Shown piece by piece: positions 1 through 5,102 of a stretch of DNA of 9,074 nt (positions within the stretch are counted from its first letter, which is position 1; every line of letters begins with the position of its first letter). The stretch is taken from the NCBI GenBank assembly GCA_964522515.1, contig CAZFWC010000025.1:1-9074 (forward strand), in the 5' to 3' direction. Below the pieces are notes generated by a model that had not been told where the DNA came from, made no database searches, and was given only the letters and a program-made list of their open reading frames with translations. The stretch comes from CAYNCE01 sp964522515 (GTDB lineage Bacteria > Patescibacteriota > Patescibacteriia > UBA2196). The position numbers and the translations under genes were made by a program.

Positions 1-47
1 ATCATCAGGTTGGAAACCTGAGATAATAGCCATTATACGATACCCGC
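1..47 (-). tRNA. tRNA-Gly(TCC), 3' part missing at window edge
   Basis: Read on the minus strand, this is the 5' two-thirds of a glycine tRNA. It has acceptor strand GCGGGTA, then TC, a D-arm GTATAATGGCTATTAT, and an anticodon stem TCAGG/CCTGA around the loop TTTCCAA, giving anticodon TCC (positions 12-14). The D-arm and anticodon arm closely match the well-known bacterial tRNA-Gly(UCC). The variable region, T-arm and acceptor 3' strand lie beyond the window start. It is downstream of and co-oriented with tRNA-Pro, so the two may be co-transcribed. The anticodon is TCC rather than TCA, so it gives no support for UGA-to-Gly recoding. Confidence 0.9.
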
Positions 48-51
48 CTAT

Positions 52-96
52 GCCCAAGCCTACCGACAAGGCAGGGCTACGACCGACCGGACAGGC
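52..96 (+). repeat. Degenerate palindromic repeat between the tRNA genes
   Basis: Positions 52-77 can fold as a two-part hairpin: GCCC/GGGC outside, GCCT/AGGC inside, loop ACCGACA. The next bases (76-96, GCTACG...CGGACAGGC) resemble the core GCTACGGCGGACAGGC of the elements at 2736, 3588 and 4880, with a 5-base expansion in the middle. It is probably a decayed member of the same GC-rich family and stands out from the surrounding AT-rich DNA. Membership is inferred by eye. Confidence 0.5.
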
Positions 97-163
97 CCAC
101 CTAATTTGGTTGCAAGTCTGCTAAATTAATTAACCCACTAGCCCTTAAACAAGTTTAAAAAAC

Positions 164-240
164 TGGTCGGGGTGAGAGGATTTGAACCTCCGATCTCCTG
201 GTCCCAAACCAGGCGCCTTAGCCAGCTGGGCCACACCCCG
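164..240 (-). tRNA. tRNA-Pro(TGG), complete with encoded CCA
   Basis: The minus strand folds into a full 77-nt cloverleaf. The acceptor is CGGGGTG/CACCCCG, the D-arm begins GCCC and ends AGGC, and the anticodon stem CCTGG/CCAGG encloses the loop TTTGGGA, giving anticodon TGG (204-206). The variable loop is AGATC, the T-stem GGAGG/CCTCT with loop TTCAAAT, the discriminator A, and CCA is encoded at 164-166. C1:G72 with A73 is the usual bacterial tRNA-Pro identity set. A matching promoter lies just upstream at 254-282. Confidence 0.97.
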
Positions 241-253
241 ATAATTTAATATT

Positions 254-282
254 ATTTTACTTTCTTTTTTTTATGCTGTCAA
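254..282 (-). promoter_or_regulatory. Promoter of tRNA-Pro (and possibly tRNA-Gly)
   Basis: On the minus strand, a perfect -35 box TTGACA (277-282), a 17-bp spacer and a -10 box TAAAAT (254-259, one mismatch to TATAAT) sit so that transcription would begin near 247, about seven bases before the tRNA 5' end at 240. The -35 box lies just past the phosphatase stop codon (288-290), so the tRNAs have their own promoter. Confidence 0.75.
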
Positions 283-287
283 TTAAT

Positions 288-1082
288 CTACCAGATTTTT
301 AAAATTTTAACTAAATCATTATGAATTTTATTATTTGAGGCAATTAAATTTCCTTTACTGTTTTCTGTAAATTTGTATTCTTTATTTTTAAAATCAGTTA
401 CTTTGCCACCTGCTTCTTTTACCATTAAAATTCCCGCGCAAATATCCCAAGGTTTTGTGTGTGGCAAAACATAAGCTTCTAGTCTTCCCATTGAAACCCA
501 AGCTAATTCTAATGCTGCTGCACCTAAATTATGCGCGTGTTCAAAATTTAATAAAAATTCAGCGTGGACACTAGCCATTTTTTTATTTATTTTATCGTCT
601 TGATAAGTGTAGCCAAAATCAATCATTGAATTAATTGGCTTTTTTATGTTTGATACTTTTATTTTTTTATGATTTAAAAAAGCGCCTTTATTTTTTTCAG
701 CTACAAATAATTGATTAAAAAATGGCGCCCAAGTGATTCCTAAAACAATTTCATTTTTATAAATTAAAGCAATTGAAGTATTAAAAAAATGATTGCCAAT
801 TGAAAAATTTGTTGTGCCATCTAAAGGATCAACTGTCCAAATAAAATCTGAATTTTTTTGATACCAGCCAGTTTCTTCTGACAAAATTCCGTGATTAGGA
901 AATTGTTTTTTAATTGCTGACACAATTATTTTATTACTTGCCAAATCAGCAGGTGTAACAAGTTCGTGCTTTGATTTTTTATTAATTTTAATTGTGTCAA
1001 TTTTTTCAAAATATTTTAAAAGTTCTTTTCCAGCTTTTTTTACAATTTTAATCGCAAATTGTTTTTCTTTTGTGTAATTCAT
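288..1082 (-). CDS. Inositol monophosphatase family phosphatase (SuhB/FBPase IV-like)
   Basis: This 264-residue protein is the normal length for the IMPase family, Mg-dependent enzymes that remove phosphate from small sugar or inositol phosphates. All signature residues are present: VTPAD (Asp46), SEE (Glu69/70), the metal-binding signature VDPLDGTTNF (Asp85 and Asp88), and the C-terminal PWD motif (Asp213) followed by the usual glycine-rich VKEAGGKVTD. No signal peptide or membrane segment is visible, so it should be cytoplasmic. The ATG at 1082 has no clear SD. It is followed 47 bp later by the tRNA-Pro gene, which has its own promoter. The exact substrate (inositol phosphate, fructose-1,6-bisphosphate, histidinol phosphate or PAP) cannot be read from the motifs, so no symbol is given. 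In bacteria such as E. coli the family member SuhB also works with NusA in rRNA antitermination. The adjacency to nusA here is suggestive only. Confidence 0.9.
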   Translation of the reverse strand: MNYTKEKQFAIKIVKKAGKELLKYFEKIDTIKINKKSKHELVTPADLASNKIIVSAIKKQFPNHGILSEETGWYQKNSDFIWTVDPLDGTTNFSIGNHFFNTSIALIYKNEIVLGITWAPFFNQLFVAEKNKGAFLNHKKIKVSNIKKPINSMIDFGYTYQDDKINKKMASVHAEFLLNFEHAHNLGAAALELAWVSMGRLEAYVLPHTKPWDICAGILMVKEAGGKVTDFKNKEYKFTENSKGNLIASNNKIHNDLVKILKIW

Positions 1083-1202
1083 AAAAATAAAAAATAAAAT
1101 GTTAATTATTAACTTAAGTTTATCAAATTATAAAATTTTATCAAATTTATATTTTTAATTCATTCTTTATTATTTTCCACAAAACATAAACATTAAACCC
1201 AC

Positions 1203-1240
1203 AAAACCCCAACTCTTTTGAATCGGGGTTTTTTATTTTT
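1203..1240. terminator. Intrinsic terminator between nusA and the phosphatase
   Basis: AAAACCCC (1203-1210) pairs with GGGGTTTT (1225-1232) across a 14-base loop. It lies 27 bp past the nusA stop codon. On the minus strand the hairpin is followed by TTTTGTGGGTTT, a modest U-tract. On the plus strand the tail TTTTTTATTTTTTATTTT is stronger. Its position says nusA, but it could work in both directions. Confidence 0.65.
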
Positions 1241-1258
1241 TATTTTAAAATATTTTAA

Positions 1259-2629
1259 TTATTTTTTTTCTTTAATTTCTTCACTTTTTTCTTTTTTATC
1301 CTTATCATTTTTCTTGCTCTCTTCAGTTTCTTTATCCTTTTCTTTTTTCTTTTCACTTTTTTTCTCTTTGTCAACTGGTGGATTTTCATTTTTTTTATCT
1401 TCATCAAAATTTTTATCAGTATTCTTTTCACCTTCCATTACAATATCAATTCTCATCCCAACCAACTGCGCGGCAAGACGAACATTTTGTCCGCCTTTTC
1501 CAATTGCTAAAGAATATTGATCTTCAACAACCAAAGCTTTAACTGTTTTATTTTCTTTATCAACATCAACTTTTAAAATTTTAGCTGGCGCCAATGCGTT
1601 TGTAATAAATTTTTCTAAATTTTCATTCCACTCAATTATATCAATTTTTTCTCCACCTAATTCATTAATAATTGTTTGCACTCGTGTTCCGCGTTGACCA
1701 ATACAAGCGCCAATTGGATCTAAATTATCTTCTTTTGTTGAAACAGCAATTTTTGAACGAAAACCAGGGTCGCGAGCAATTGATTTAATTTGCACAGCGC
1801 CTGAATTAATTTCTGGCACTTCTAGTTTAAATAATTTTCGCAACATTTCAGGATGTGTTCTTGATAATAAAATTTCAGGTCCTTTGTTTGTTTGCTCAAC
1901 TGATTTTAAATAAAATTTCATTCGCGCGCCTGATTTGTATTTATCATTTTTAGTTTGATCTTGGGCCAAAACAACTGCTGTTGTGTTTCCCAAATCAACT
2001 AAAACAACTTTGCCTTCTTGTCGCTGAACTGTCCCCACAATTAATTCACTAATCTTATTTTTATATTCTTCAAAAATATTTGTTCTTTCTGCTTCACGCA
2101 ATTTTTGAATAATTACTTGTTTAGCGGTTTGCGCGGCCATCCGACCAAAATCTGCTGGCACTTCAAGTTTCCGCACTAATTCACTTCCAATTTTAATTGT
2201 TTTCTTTTCTTGTTTTGCTTCTGTTAAAGAAATCATTGTGCGCGGATTAAATTTTTTTTCTTCCTCCTCCGCTAAAGCTTCAGTGGATAAATCCTCTTTT
2301 TTAACTTTTTCTTTTGTTCCTTCTTTGGTTCTCATTTCTTCTAATTTAGTTGTAATATCTTCACCAGCTTCTTTCATTTTTTCAATTTCTTCGCGCAATT
2401 TTTCATATTTTTTTTGCAATTCATCTTCCACAACTTCTTTAATATCAAAAACTTTAAAATCACCGGATTCTAATTCAAATTCGACTTTAATGTTTTGAGT
2501 TTTTTTGTCGCCAAAATCTTTGCGAAAAGCAGCAGCTAAAGCTTCTTCAATGGTTTCTTTAACAGCATCAACTGATAAACCTTTTTCATCGCAAATTTGT
2601 TGAATGGCTAATGATAATTCTTCAGGCAT
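1259..2629 (-). CDS. nusA: Transcription termination/antitermination factor NusA
   Basis: NusA binds RNA polymerase and nascent RNA and controls pausing, termination and antitermination. From the ATG at 2629 the protein is 456 residues. Residues 1-~65 and ~125-180 form the N-terminal polymerase-binding domain, including FNPR...LTEAK and the hallmark GRMAAQTAKQVIIQKLREAER (family-typical, residues 162-182). An S1 domain follows at about 193-260 (VGTVQR...VDLG). KH1 (about 275-345) carries IGQRG and KH2 (about 350-405) carries AIGKGGQN. Residues ~70-125 are a charged, helix-like insertion within the N-terminal domain, part of which is encoded by a repeat fragment. Residues ~402-456 are a low-complexity Lys/Glu/Asp tail. 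A TTG at 2659 would add ten residues encoded by the flanking repeat. The ATG is preferred because MPEELSLAIQQICDEKG matches the usual NusA beginning. The usual neighbours rimP and infB are absent. Confidence 0.96.
   Translation of the reverse strand: MPEELSLAIQQICDEKGLSVDAVKETIEEALAAAFRKDFGDKKTQNIKVEFELESGDFKVFDIKEVVEDELQKKYEKLREEIEKMKEAGEDITTKLEEMRTKEGTKEKVKKEDLSTEALAEEEEKKFNPRTMISLTEAKQEKKTIKIGSELVRKLEVPADFGRMAAQTAKQVIIQKLREAERTNIFEEYKNKISELIVGTVQRQEGKVVLVDLGNTTAVVLAQDQTKNDKYKSGARMKFYLKSVEQTNKGPEILLSRTHPEMLRKLFKLEVPEINSGAVQIKSIARDPGFRSKIAVSTKEDNLDPIGACIGQRGTRVQTIINELGGEKIDIIEWNENLEKFITNALAPAKILKVDVDKENKTVKALVVEDQYSLAIGKGGQNVRLAAQLVGMRIDIVMEGEKNTDKNFDEDKKNENPPVDKEKKSEKKKEKDKETEESKKNDKDKKEKSEEIKEKK
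2263..2289 (+). repeat. Fragment of the palindromic element inside nusA
   Basis: These 27 bases match 2744-2770 of the intergenic element at 22 of 27 positions, sharing CTCCT and CGCTAAAGCT. On the nusA strand they encode the stretch LSTEALAEEE in the variable charged insertion of the N-terminal domain, where extra residues should be tolerated. It reads in the opposite sense to the copy in the PilW-like gene. Either a partial element was exapted as coding sequence, or the similarity is coincidental within a Glu/Lys-rich segment. Confidence 0.5.
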
Positions 2630-2639
2630 ATTGAGTTTT

Positions 2640-2703
2640 TCCGCCTTCGCCCCTAGCAACTCTACTGGACTACGGCGGATACCTGTCTAGCTGACAGGCA
2701 GGA
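2640..2703 (-). repeat. Palindromic element A, abutting the nusA start
   Basis: On the minus strand this reads GAGTTCCTG, a small hairpin CCTGTC-AGCTA-GACAGG, then TATCCGCCGTAG, GTCCAGTAG and GGCGAAGGCGGA. Inverted ends TCCGCC/GGCGGA bound the right part. GTCCAGTAG and GGCGAAGGCGGA recur in the element at 3588-3665, and the TATCCGCC...GGCGGA layout recurs at 5051-5094. The end nearest nusA provides AAGGCGGA about 10-17 bases before the ATG, which is the only SD-like sequence there. Confidence 0.75.
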
Positions 2704-2735
2704 ACTCTTGTGTTTAAAATTTAAAAAACACAGGA

Positions 2736-2816
2736 GCTTGCCTCCTCCTTCGCTAAAGCTACGGCGGACAGGCGCCGAAGCAACAAAGGGTCGCTAGGGA
2801 GCGAAGGAGGGTAAGC
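2736..2816 (+). repeat. Palindromic element B (81 bp) in the nusA leader
   Basis: This 81-bp GC-rich element has imperfect terminal inverted repeats: GCTTGCCTCCTCCTTCGCT (2736-2754) against AGCGAAGGAGGGTAAGC (2800-2816). It carries the core AAGCTACGGCGGACAGGCG and the string AGCAACAAAGGGT, both of which also occur in the copy inside the PilW-like gene. In the nusA transcript it would form a long, stable hairpin. The ends differ sharply from the flanking AT-rich DNA, as expected of an inserted unit. Confidence 0.85.
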
Positions 2817-2834
2817 TAAATTTTTTTTTAAAAA

Positions 2835-2856
2835 CTAGTTTAATTTAATAAACTAG
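2835..2856 (-). promoter_or_regulatory. 5'-terminal hairpin of the nusA transcript
   Basis: CTAGTTTA (2835-2842) pairs perfectly with TAAACTAG (2849-2856) across the loop ATTTAA. The nusA start of transcription predicted from the promoter is about 2857-2858, so the mRNA would begin with this hairpin, followed directly by TTTTT. It could protect the 5' end or act as a weak early terminator. Both roles are inference. Confidence 0.45.
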
Positions 2857-2864
2857 CTAGTTTA

Positions 2865-2893
2865 AATATACACATAAAAAATAAAAATGTCAA
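2865..2893 (-). promoter_or_regulatory. nusA: nusA promoter
   Basis: On the minus strand a perfect -35 box TTGACA (2888-2893) and a -10 box TATATT (2865-2870) are separated by exactly 17 bp. This is the only near-consensus promoter upstream of nusA and predicts a leader of about 230 nt. It sits back to back with the promoter of the plus-strand gene at 2958. Confidence 0.75.
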
Positions 2894-2902
2894 ATAACAA
2901 TA

Positions 2903-2931
2903 TTTATAAAAATAAAAATATATGCTATAAT
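2903..2931 (+). promoter_or_regulatory. Extended -10 promoter of the membrane-protein gene
   Basis: TGCTATAAT (2923-2931) is a perfect extended -10 element. A weak -35-like TTTATA lies 17 bp upstream at 2903-2908. Transcription should begin near 2938, leaving about 20 nt before the ATG at 2958 and no SD in that leader. Confidence 0.65.
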
Positions 2932-2957
2932 TAAATCAATAATTAATTTTAAATCAT

Positions 2958-3515
2958 ATGCCTGAAAAAAAACAAACATACTCACTTAGTTATCAACCAA
3001 AACGCAATCCAATTTTGTTAATTATTTTTATTATTATTTTGGTTTTAATTATTATTTTTGCAATAATTATTTTAAACACAAAATCAAAACAGTTTACTGT
3101 TGAACTTGCTCCAGCCAGCCAAACGCAAAATCAAATTGAGCAAAAAAACTTTAATGAAAAAATTAAAACCAACACAAAAACTTTTAAAGAAATTCCAAAA
3201 GAAATTTTTTCTTACATTGGTGAAATAACTAAAATTTCTAATAATCAAATTATAATTAATGCAAAAGAAAATAATAATAATTTGCTAGAAGATAAACTTT
3301 TAACTATTAATTTTTCTGAAAATATTGTTTTTTCTAAAATTATAATTCCAAAAATATTAACTGGGGACAAAGAAAAAGACAAAATTACAAAACAAGATAT
3401 TGAAAAATCTGATTTAAAAATTAAACAAACAATTTTAGTTGTGAGTGATGAAAATATTGCTAACAAAACAGAATTTACTGTTAGCAAAATTGAAGTGCAG
3501 GAAATTAGAGAATAA
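2958..3515 (+). CDS. Single-pass membrane protein of unknown function
   Basis: The product has 185 residues. I do not recognise a named family. Residues 1-17 are polar and basic (ending PKRN), 19-40 form one strongly hydrophobic Ile/Leu helix, and the rest is hydrophilic. This predicts an N-in, C-out signal-anchor protein with an extracytoplasmic domain of about 145 residues. Residues ~86-135 (IGEITKISNNQIIINAKE...LLTINFSENIVFSK) have the alternating pattern of a small beta-barrel, like the GxIxxIxxNxIxI repeats of DUF5666-type or OB-like domains common in CPR hypothetical proteins. That is a resemblance in pattern only. A linker rich in Gln, Asn and Lys (45-80) joins helix and domain. It is the only plus-strand gene, divergent from nusA and convergent with the pilin operon, with an extended -10 promoter just upstream. 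Confidence 0.8.
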   Translation: MPEKKQTYSLSYQPKRNPILLIIFIIILVLIIIFAIIILNTKSKQFTVELAPASQTQNQIEQKNFNEKIKTNTKTFKEIPKEIFSYIGEITKISNNQIIINAKENNNNLLEDKLLTINFSENIVFSKIIIPKILTGDKEKDKITKQDIEKSDLKIKQTILVVSDENIANKTEFTVSKIEVQEIRE

Positions 3516-3545
3516 AAATAAAATAAATAAAAATAACAACAAAAT

Positions 3546-3570
3546 GGCTCCACCCAAGAGGGATGGAGCC
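3546..3570. terminator. Hairpin terminator between convergent genes (repeat copy 1)
   Basis: GGCTCCA/TGGAGCC forms the outer stem and CCC/GGG the inner stem, with loop AAGA. On the minus strand it is followed by ATTTTGTTGTTATTTTTA, a reasonable U-rich tail, so it could end the pilin operon. On the plus strand (AACTTATTTA) it could weakly end the membrane-protein gene. The same 25 bases recur exactly at 7081-7105, so it is also a dispersed repeat. Confidence 0.6.
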
Positions 3571-3587
3571 AACTTATTTAACAGAGA

Positions 3588-3665
3588 AACCTGTCTCCTC
3601 CTTTGCTAAAGCTACGGCGGACAGGCGCCTTGGTCCAGTAGGATTTTTTAGAGGCGAAGGCGGAT
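3588..3665 (+). repeat. Palindromic element C downstream of the pilin operon
   Basis: This 78-bp element begins AACCTGTCTCCTCCT, as in the copy inside the PilW-like gene. It carries the core AAGCTACGGCGGACAGGCG, then continues with GTCCAGTAG and GGCGAAGGCGGA, as in element A at 2640. It therefore joins features of both sub-types and shows that they are one family. It ends 7 bp from the stop codon of the PilX-like gene. Confidence 0.85.
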
Positions 3666-3671
3666 AAATAA

Positions 3672-4340
3672 CTAATATATTTGCCAATTAATTCTTTGCA
3701 CTTTAATTTGTCTTTGTTCATTTTTATAATTTCCAGTTGCAATTAATTTTATTCCAATTGGCAAATCACTGGTCGCATTTAAATTAAAAGTAACAGTACT
3801 GCCACTTGAATTTAAAACTCTTAAAACATACAAATTATTTTCTAAATTATTCATTACAAAAGATGAAGTTTTTGTGGTTTGTGCGGTTTGTGTTTTAACA
3901 ATTACTTCTGCGCTTCCAGTCCAGCTAACTTGAATATTGCTTGGATAATTTAAATCATTGTTGTCGTCTTGAAAATTTAATTCTAATTGAAAAGATTCTC
4001 CGTCTTCAATCTGAACTTGATAAGGATTTGATTCAGCAACAATTGGCTCAAGTTCTAAACTCCAATCAGCGCCAGAAATATCGCTTAGATTTCCTGTTTT
4101 ATTGTTTAAACTAACAACTGTTTGATTGCGCTCTATTTGATAAAGAGCGTTTTCAATTCCTGCCTCAGCTGAGTAGTAAGCGATTTCAGAGTAACCAATT
4201 TGTCTAGAACTTCTGCCAACTCTTAAAACAACATCTGAAACAGCTAACACAATAATTGTTAAAGAAGATAAAATTAAAACAGCAAGCAAAATAGAAACAC
4301 CTTGCTGATTTTTTTTTATTTTATTTTTTTTATTTTGCAT
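3672..4340 (-). CDS. PilX/GspK-like minor pilin
   Basis: The product has 222 residues. A basic leader (residues 1-14, ending NQQG) is followed by a hydrophobic helix (about 15-38) and then SEIAYYSAEAGIENALYQIE at 51-70, the pattern seen after the helix in PilX N-terminal domain proteins. Predicted cleavage by PilD is after Gly14. Position +5 of the mature protein is Leu19, not the Glu of ordinary pilins. Lack of Glu5 is typical of GspK, the tip subunit of type II secretion pseudopili. The rest (about 75-222) is a beta-rich, Ser/Thr/Asn-rich domain with no recognised fold. The ATG lies 5 bp after the stop of the PilW-like gene, implying tight coupling. It is the last gene of the operon. The likely role is in the pilus tip or priming complex; whether PilX or GspK fits better cannot be decided by eye. 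Confidence 0.82.
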   Translation of the reverse strand: MQNKKNKIKKNQQGVSILLAVLILSSLTIIVLAVSDVVLRVGRSSRQIGYSEIAYYSAEAGIENALYQIERNQTVVSLNNKTGNLSDISGADWSLELEPIVAESNPYQVQIEDGESFQLELNFQDDNNDLNYPSNIQVSWTGSAEVIVKTQTAQTTKTSSFVMNNLENNLYVLRVLNSSGSTVTFNLNATSDLPIGIKLIATGNYKNEQRQIKVQRINWQIY

Positions 4341-4345
4341 ATTTT

Positions 4346-4987
4346 TTATTCTACTAGCCCTGATCTTTGAGGAACAGTTTGTTGAATTATTAAACTTTCA
4401 TTTTGAGCGCCTTTGCTTGAAGAGATTTCCATTACAATTGTCACATACGGTTGAGAATTTGGCGGAGAATCTAAAGAATAAGGATTAGTTAAAGGATTAA
4501 TGTAAAAATTTAAAGCATCAATATCAACATTACTAGCTGGGATTATTTTTTCATCACCTGAATTAACTGAAACTTTTAAAACTTTGTTAATTTCATCCAA
4601 AGAAAAAACAAATTCATCCCCAACATTATCAATCAATGATAATTCTTGTTCTGGGTTTACAACTTCAGGATTGTATCCCAAATAATCATAATTCACACGC
4701 GAAGTTCTGATTTTTTTAGCAAGCACTTGCATAATAAATTGAGATTCTTTTTGAATTCTTGTTAAAGCAGTTGTTTTTTGTCCTGCTTTTAAAATTGCAG
4801 TATAAATTGATAAACTTGCTAATGAAATAATAGCAAAAATACTGGTTGCAACTAAAACTTCCATTAAAGTAAAGCCTGAACCATCCACCTTCGCTCTCTG
4901 ACAACCCTTTGTTGCTACGACGCCTGTCCGCCGTAGCTTTAGCAGAGGAGGAGACAGGTTCTTTAATTTTTTATTCTTAAAAAACAT
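4346..4987 (-). CDS. PilW/GspJ-like minor pilin with repeat-expanded leader
   Basis: The product has 213 residues. The class III signal SG^FTLMEVLVATSIFAI is clear: cleavage after Gly38, Phe39 as mature residue +1, Glu43 as +5. The MEVLVA...LTRIQKESQFIMQVLAKKIR pattern fits PilW/PilJ/GspJ-like minor pilins. The leader is 38 residues, against 8-14 in the four other pilins here. Residues 10-36 are encoded by an 81-bp copy of the palindromic element; without it the start would read MFFKNKKLKN-SGFTLMEV, an ordinary prepilin leader. The ATG at 4987 has no SD. An internal GTG (Val34) is a possible alternative start, giving a five-residue leader. The C-terminal part is an unrecognised beta-rich domain. 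It lies 115 bp after the PilV-like gene and 5 bp before the PilX-like gene. Confidence 0.87.
   Translation of the reverse strand: MFFKNKKLKNLSPPLLKLRRTGVVATKGCQRAKVDGSGFTLMEVLVATSIFAIISLASLSIYTAILKAGQKTTALTRIQKESQFIMQVLAKKIRTSRVNYDYLGYNPEVVNPEQELSLIDNVGDEFVFSLDEINKVLKVSVNSGDEKIIPASNVDIDALNFYINPLTNPYSLDSPPNSQPYVTIVMEISSSKGAQNESLIIQQTVPQRSGLVE
4880..4960 (-). repeat. Palindromic element D, inserted in frame in a prepilin gene
   Basis: On the minus strand this 81-bp copy matches element B almost throughout, including the core AAGCTACGGCGGACAGGCG, the string AGCAACAAAGGGT and AGCGAAGG near the end. Its left end, AACCTGTCTCCTCCT, matches element C. It encodes residues 10-36 of the PilW-like prepilin (LSPPLLKLRRTG followed by VVATKGCQRAKVDG). 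Being 27 codons with no stop in this frame, it leaves the gene open. Confidence 0.88.
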
Positions 4988-5050
4988 ATTTTTAACTTAA
5001 AAATTTTATTTATTTAAAAAAACAAATTTATTTTTTAAAACTTAAGAGTT

Positions 5051-5094
5051 TATCCGCCCGTAGTGTTAAAGGACTTTTAGGGAACGGAGGCGGA
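5051..5094 (+). repeat. Palindromic element E (short type) between pilin genes
   Basis: The sequence TATCCGCC (5051-5058) ... GGCGGA (5089-5094) forms inverted ends around GTAGTGTTAAAGGACTTTTAGGG, the same layout as element A. AGGCGGAGAAACGA at its right end is identical to the bases just upstream of the pilC start. It accounts for the unusual 115-bp gap between the PilV-like and PilW-like genes; the rest of that gap is AT-rich with nothing recognisable. Confidence 0.7.
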
Positions 5095-5102
5095 GAAACG
5101 AC

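Noticed and set aside
74..144. Possible third tRNA (Cys-like) on the minus strand between tRNA-Pro and tRNA-Gly: its ends GGGCTA/TAGCCC pair, the interior has TTGCAA and the base after the stem is T.
   Set aside because: The bases beside the would-be anticodon loop cannot form a stem, the D-loop lacks GG, no T-arm with TTC is present, and no CCA follows. The pairing ends probably come from the repeat core.
1101..1132. Promoter or operator for the phosphatase: TATAAT (minus, 1127-1132) and the palindrome GTTAATTATTAAC (1101-1113).
   Set aside because: No acceptable -35 at the right distance, and such A/T palindromes are expected often by chance here. A promoter in 1083-1200 is likely but cannot be placed.
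1218..1520. Plus-strand open frame opposite the end of nusA, rich in Phe and Ser.
   Set aside because: It is the complement of the Lys/Glu-rich NusA tail (AAA/GAA codons read backwards). Composition and position mark it as a shadow frame; the same applies to 2238-2498 (+).
2640..2816. CRISPR array or integron attachment site formed by the repeats near nusA.
   Set aside because: Copies are dispersed, in both orientations and of varying length, without regular spacers. No cas or integrase gene is present.
3245..3553. Minus-strand open frame opposite the membrane-protein gene.
   Set aside because: It is a reverse reading of an AT-rich gene that has a better start, promoter and protein-like composition. 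The open frames at 4716-4904 (-), 5377-5616 (+) and 6203-6415 (-) are rejected for the same reason.
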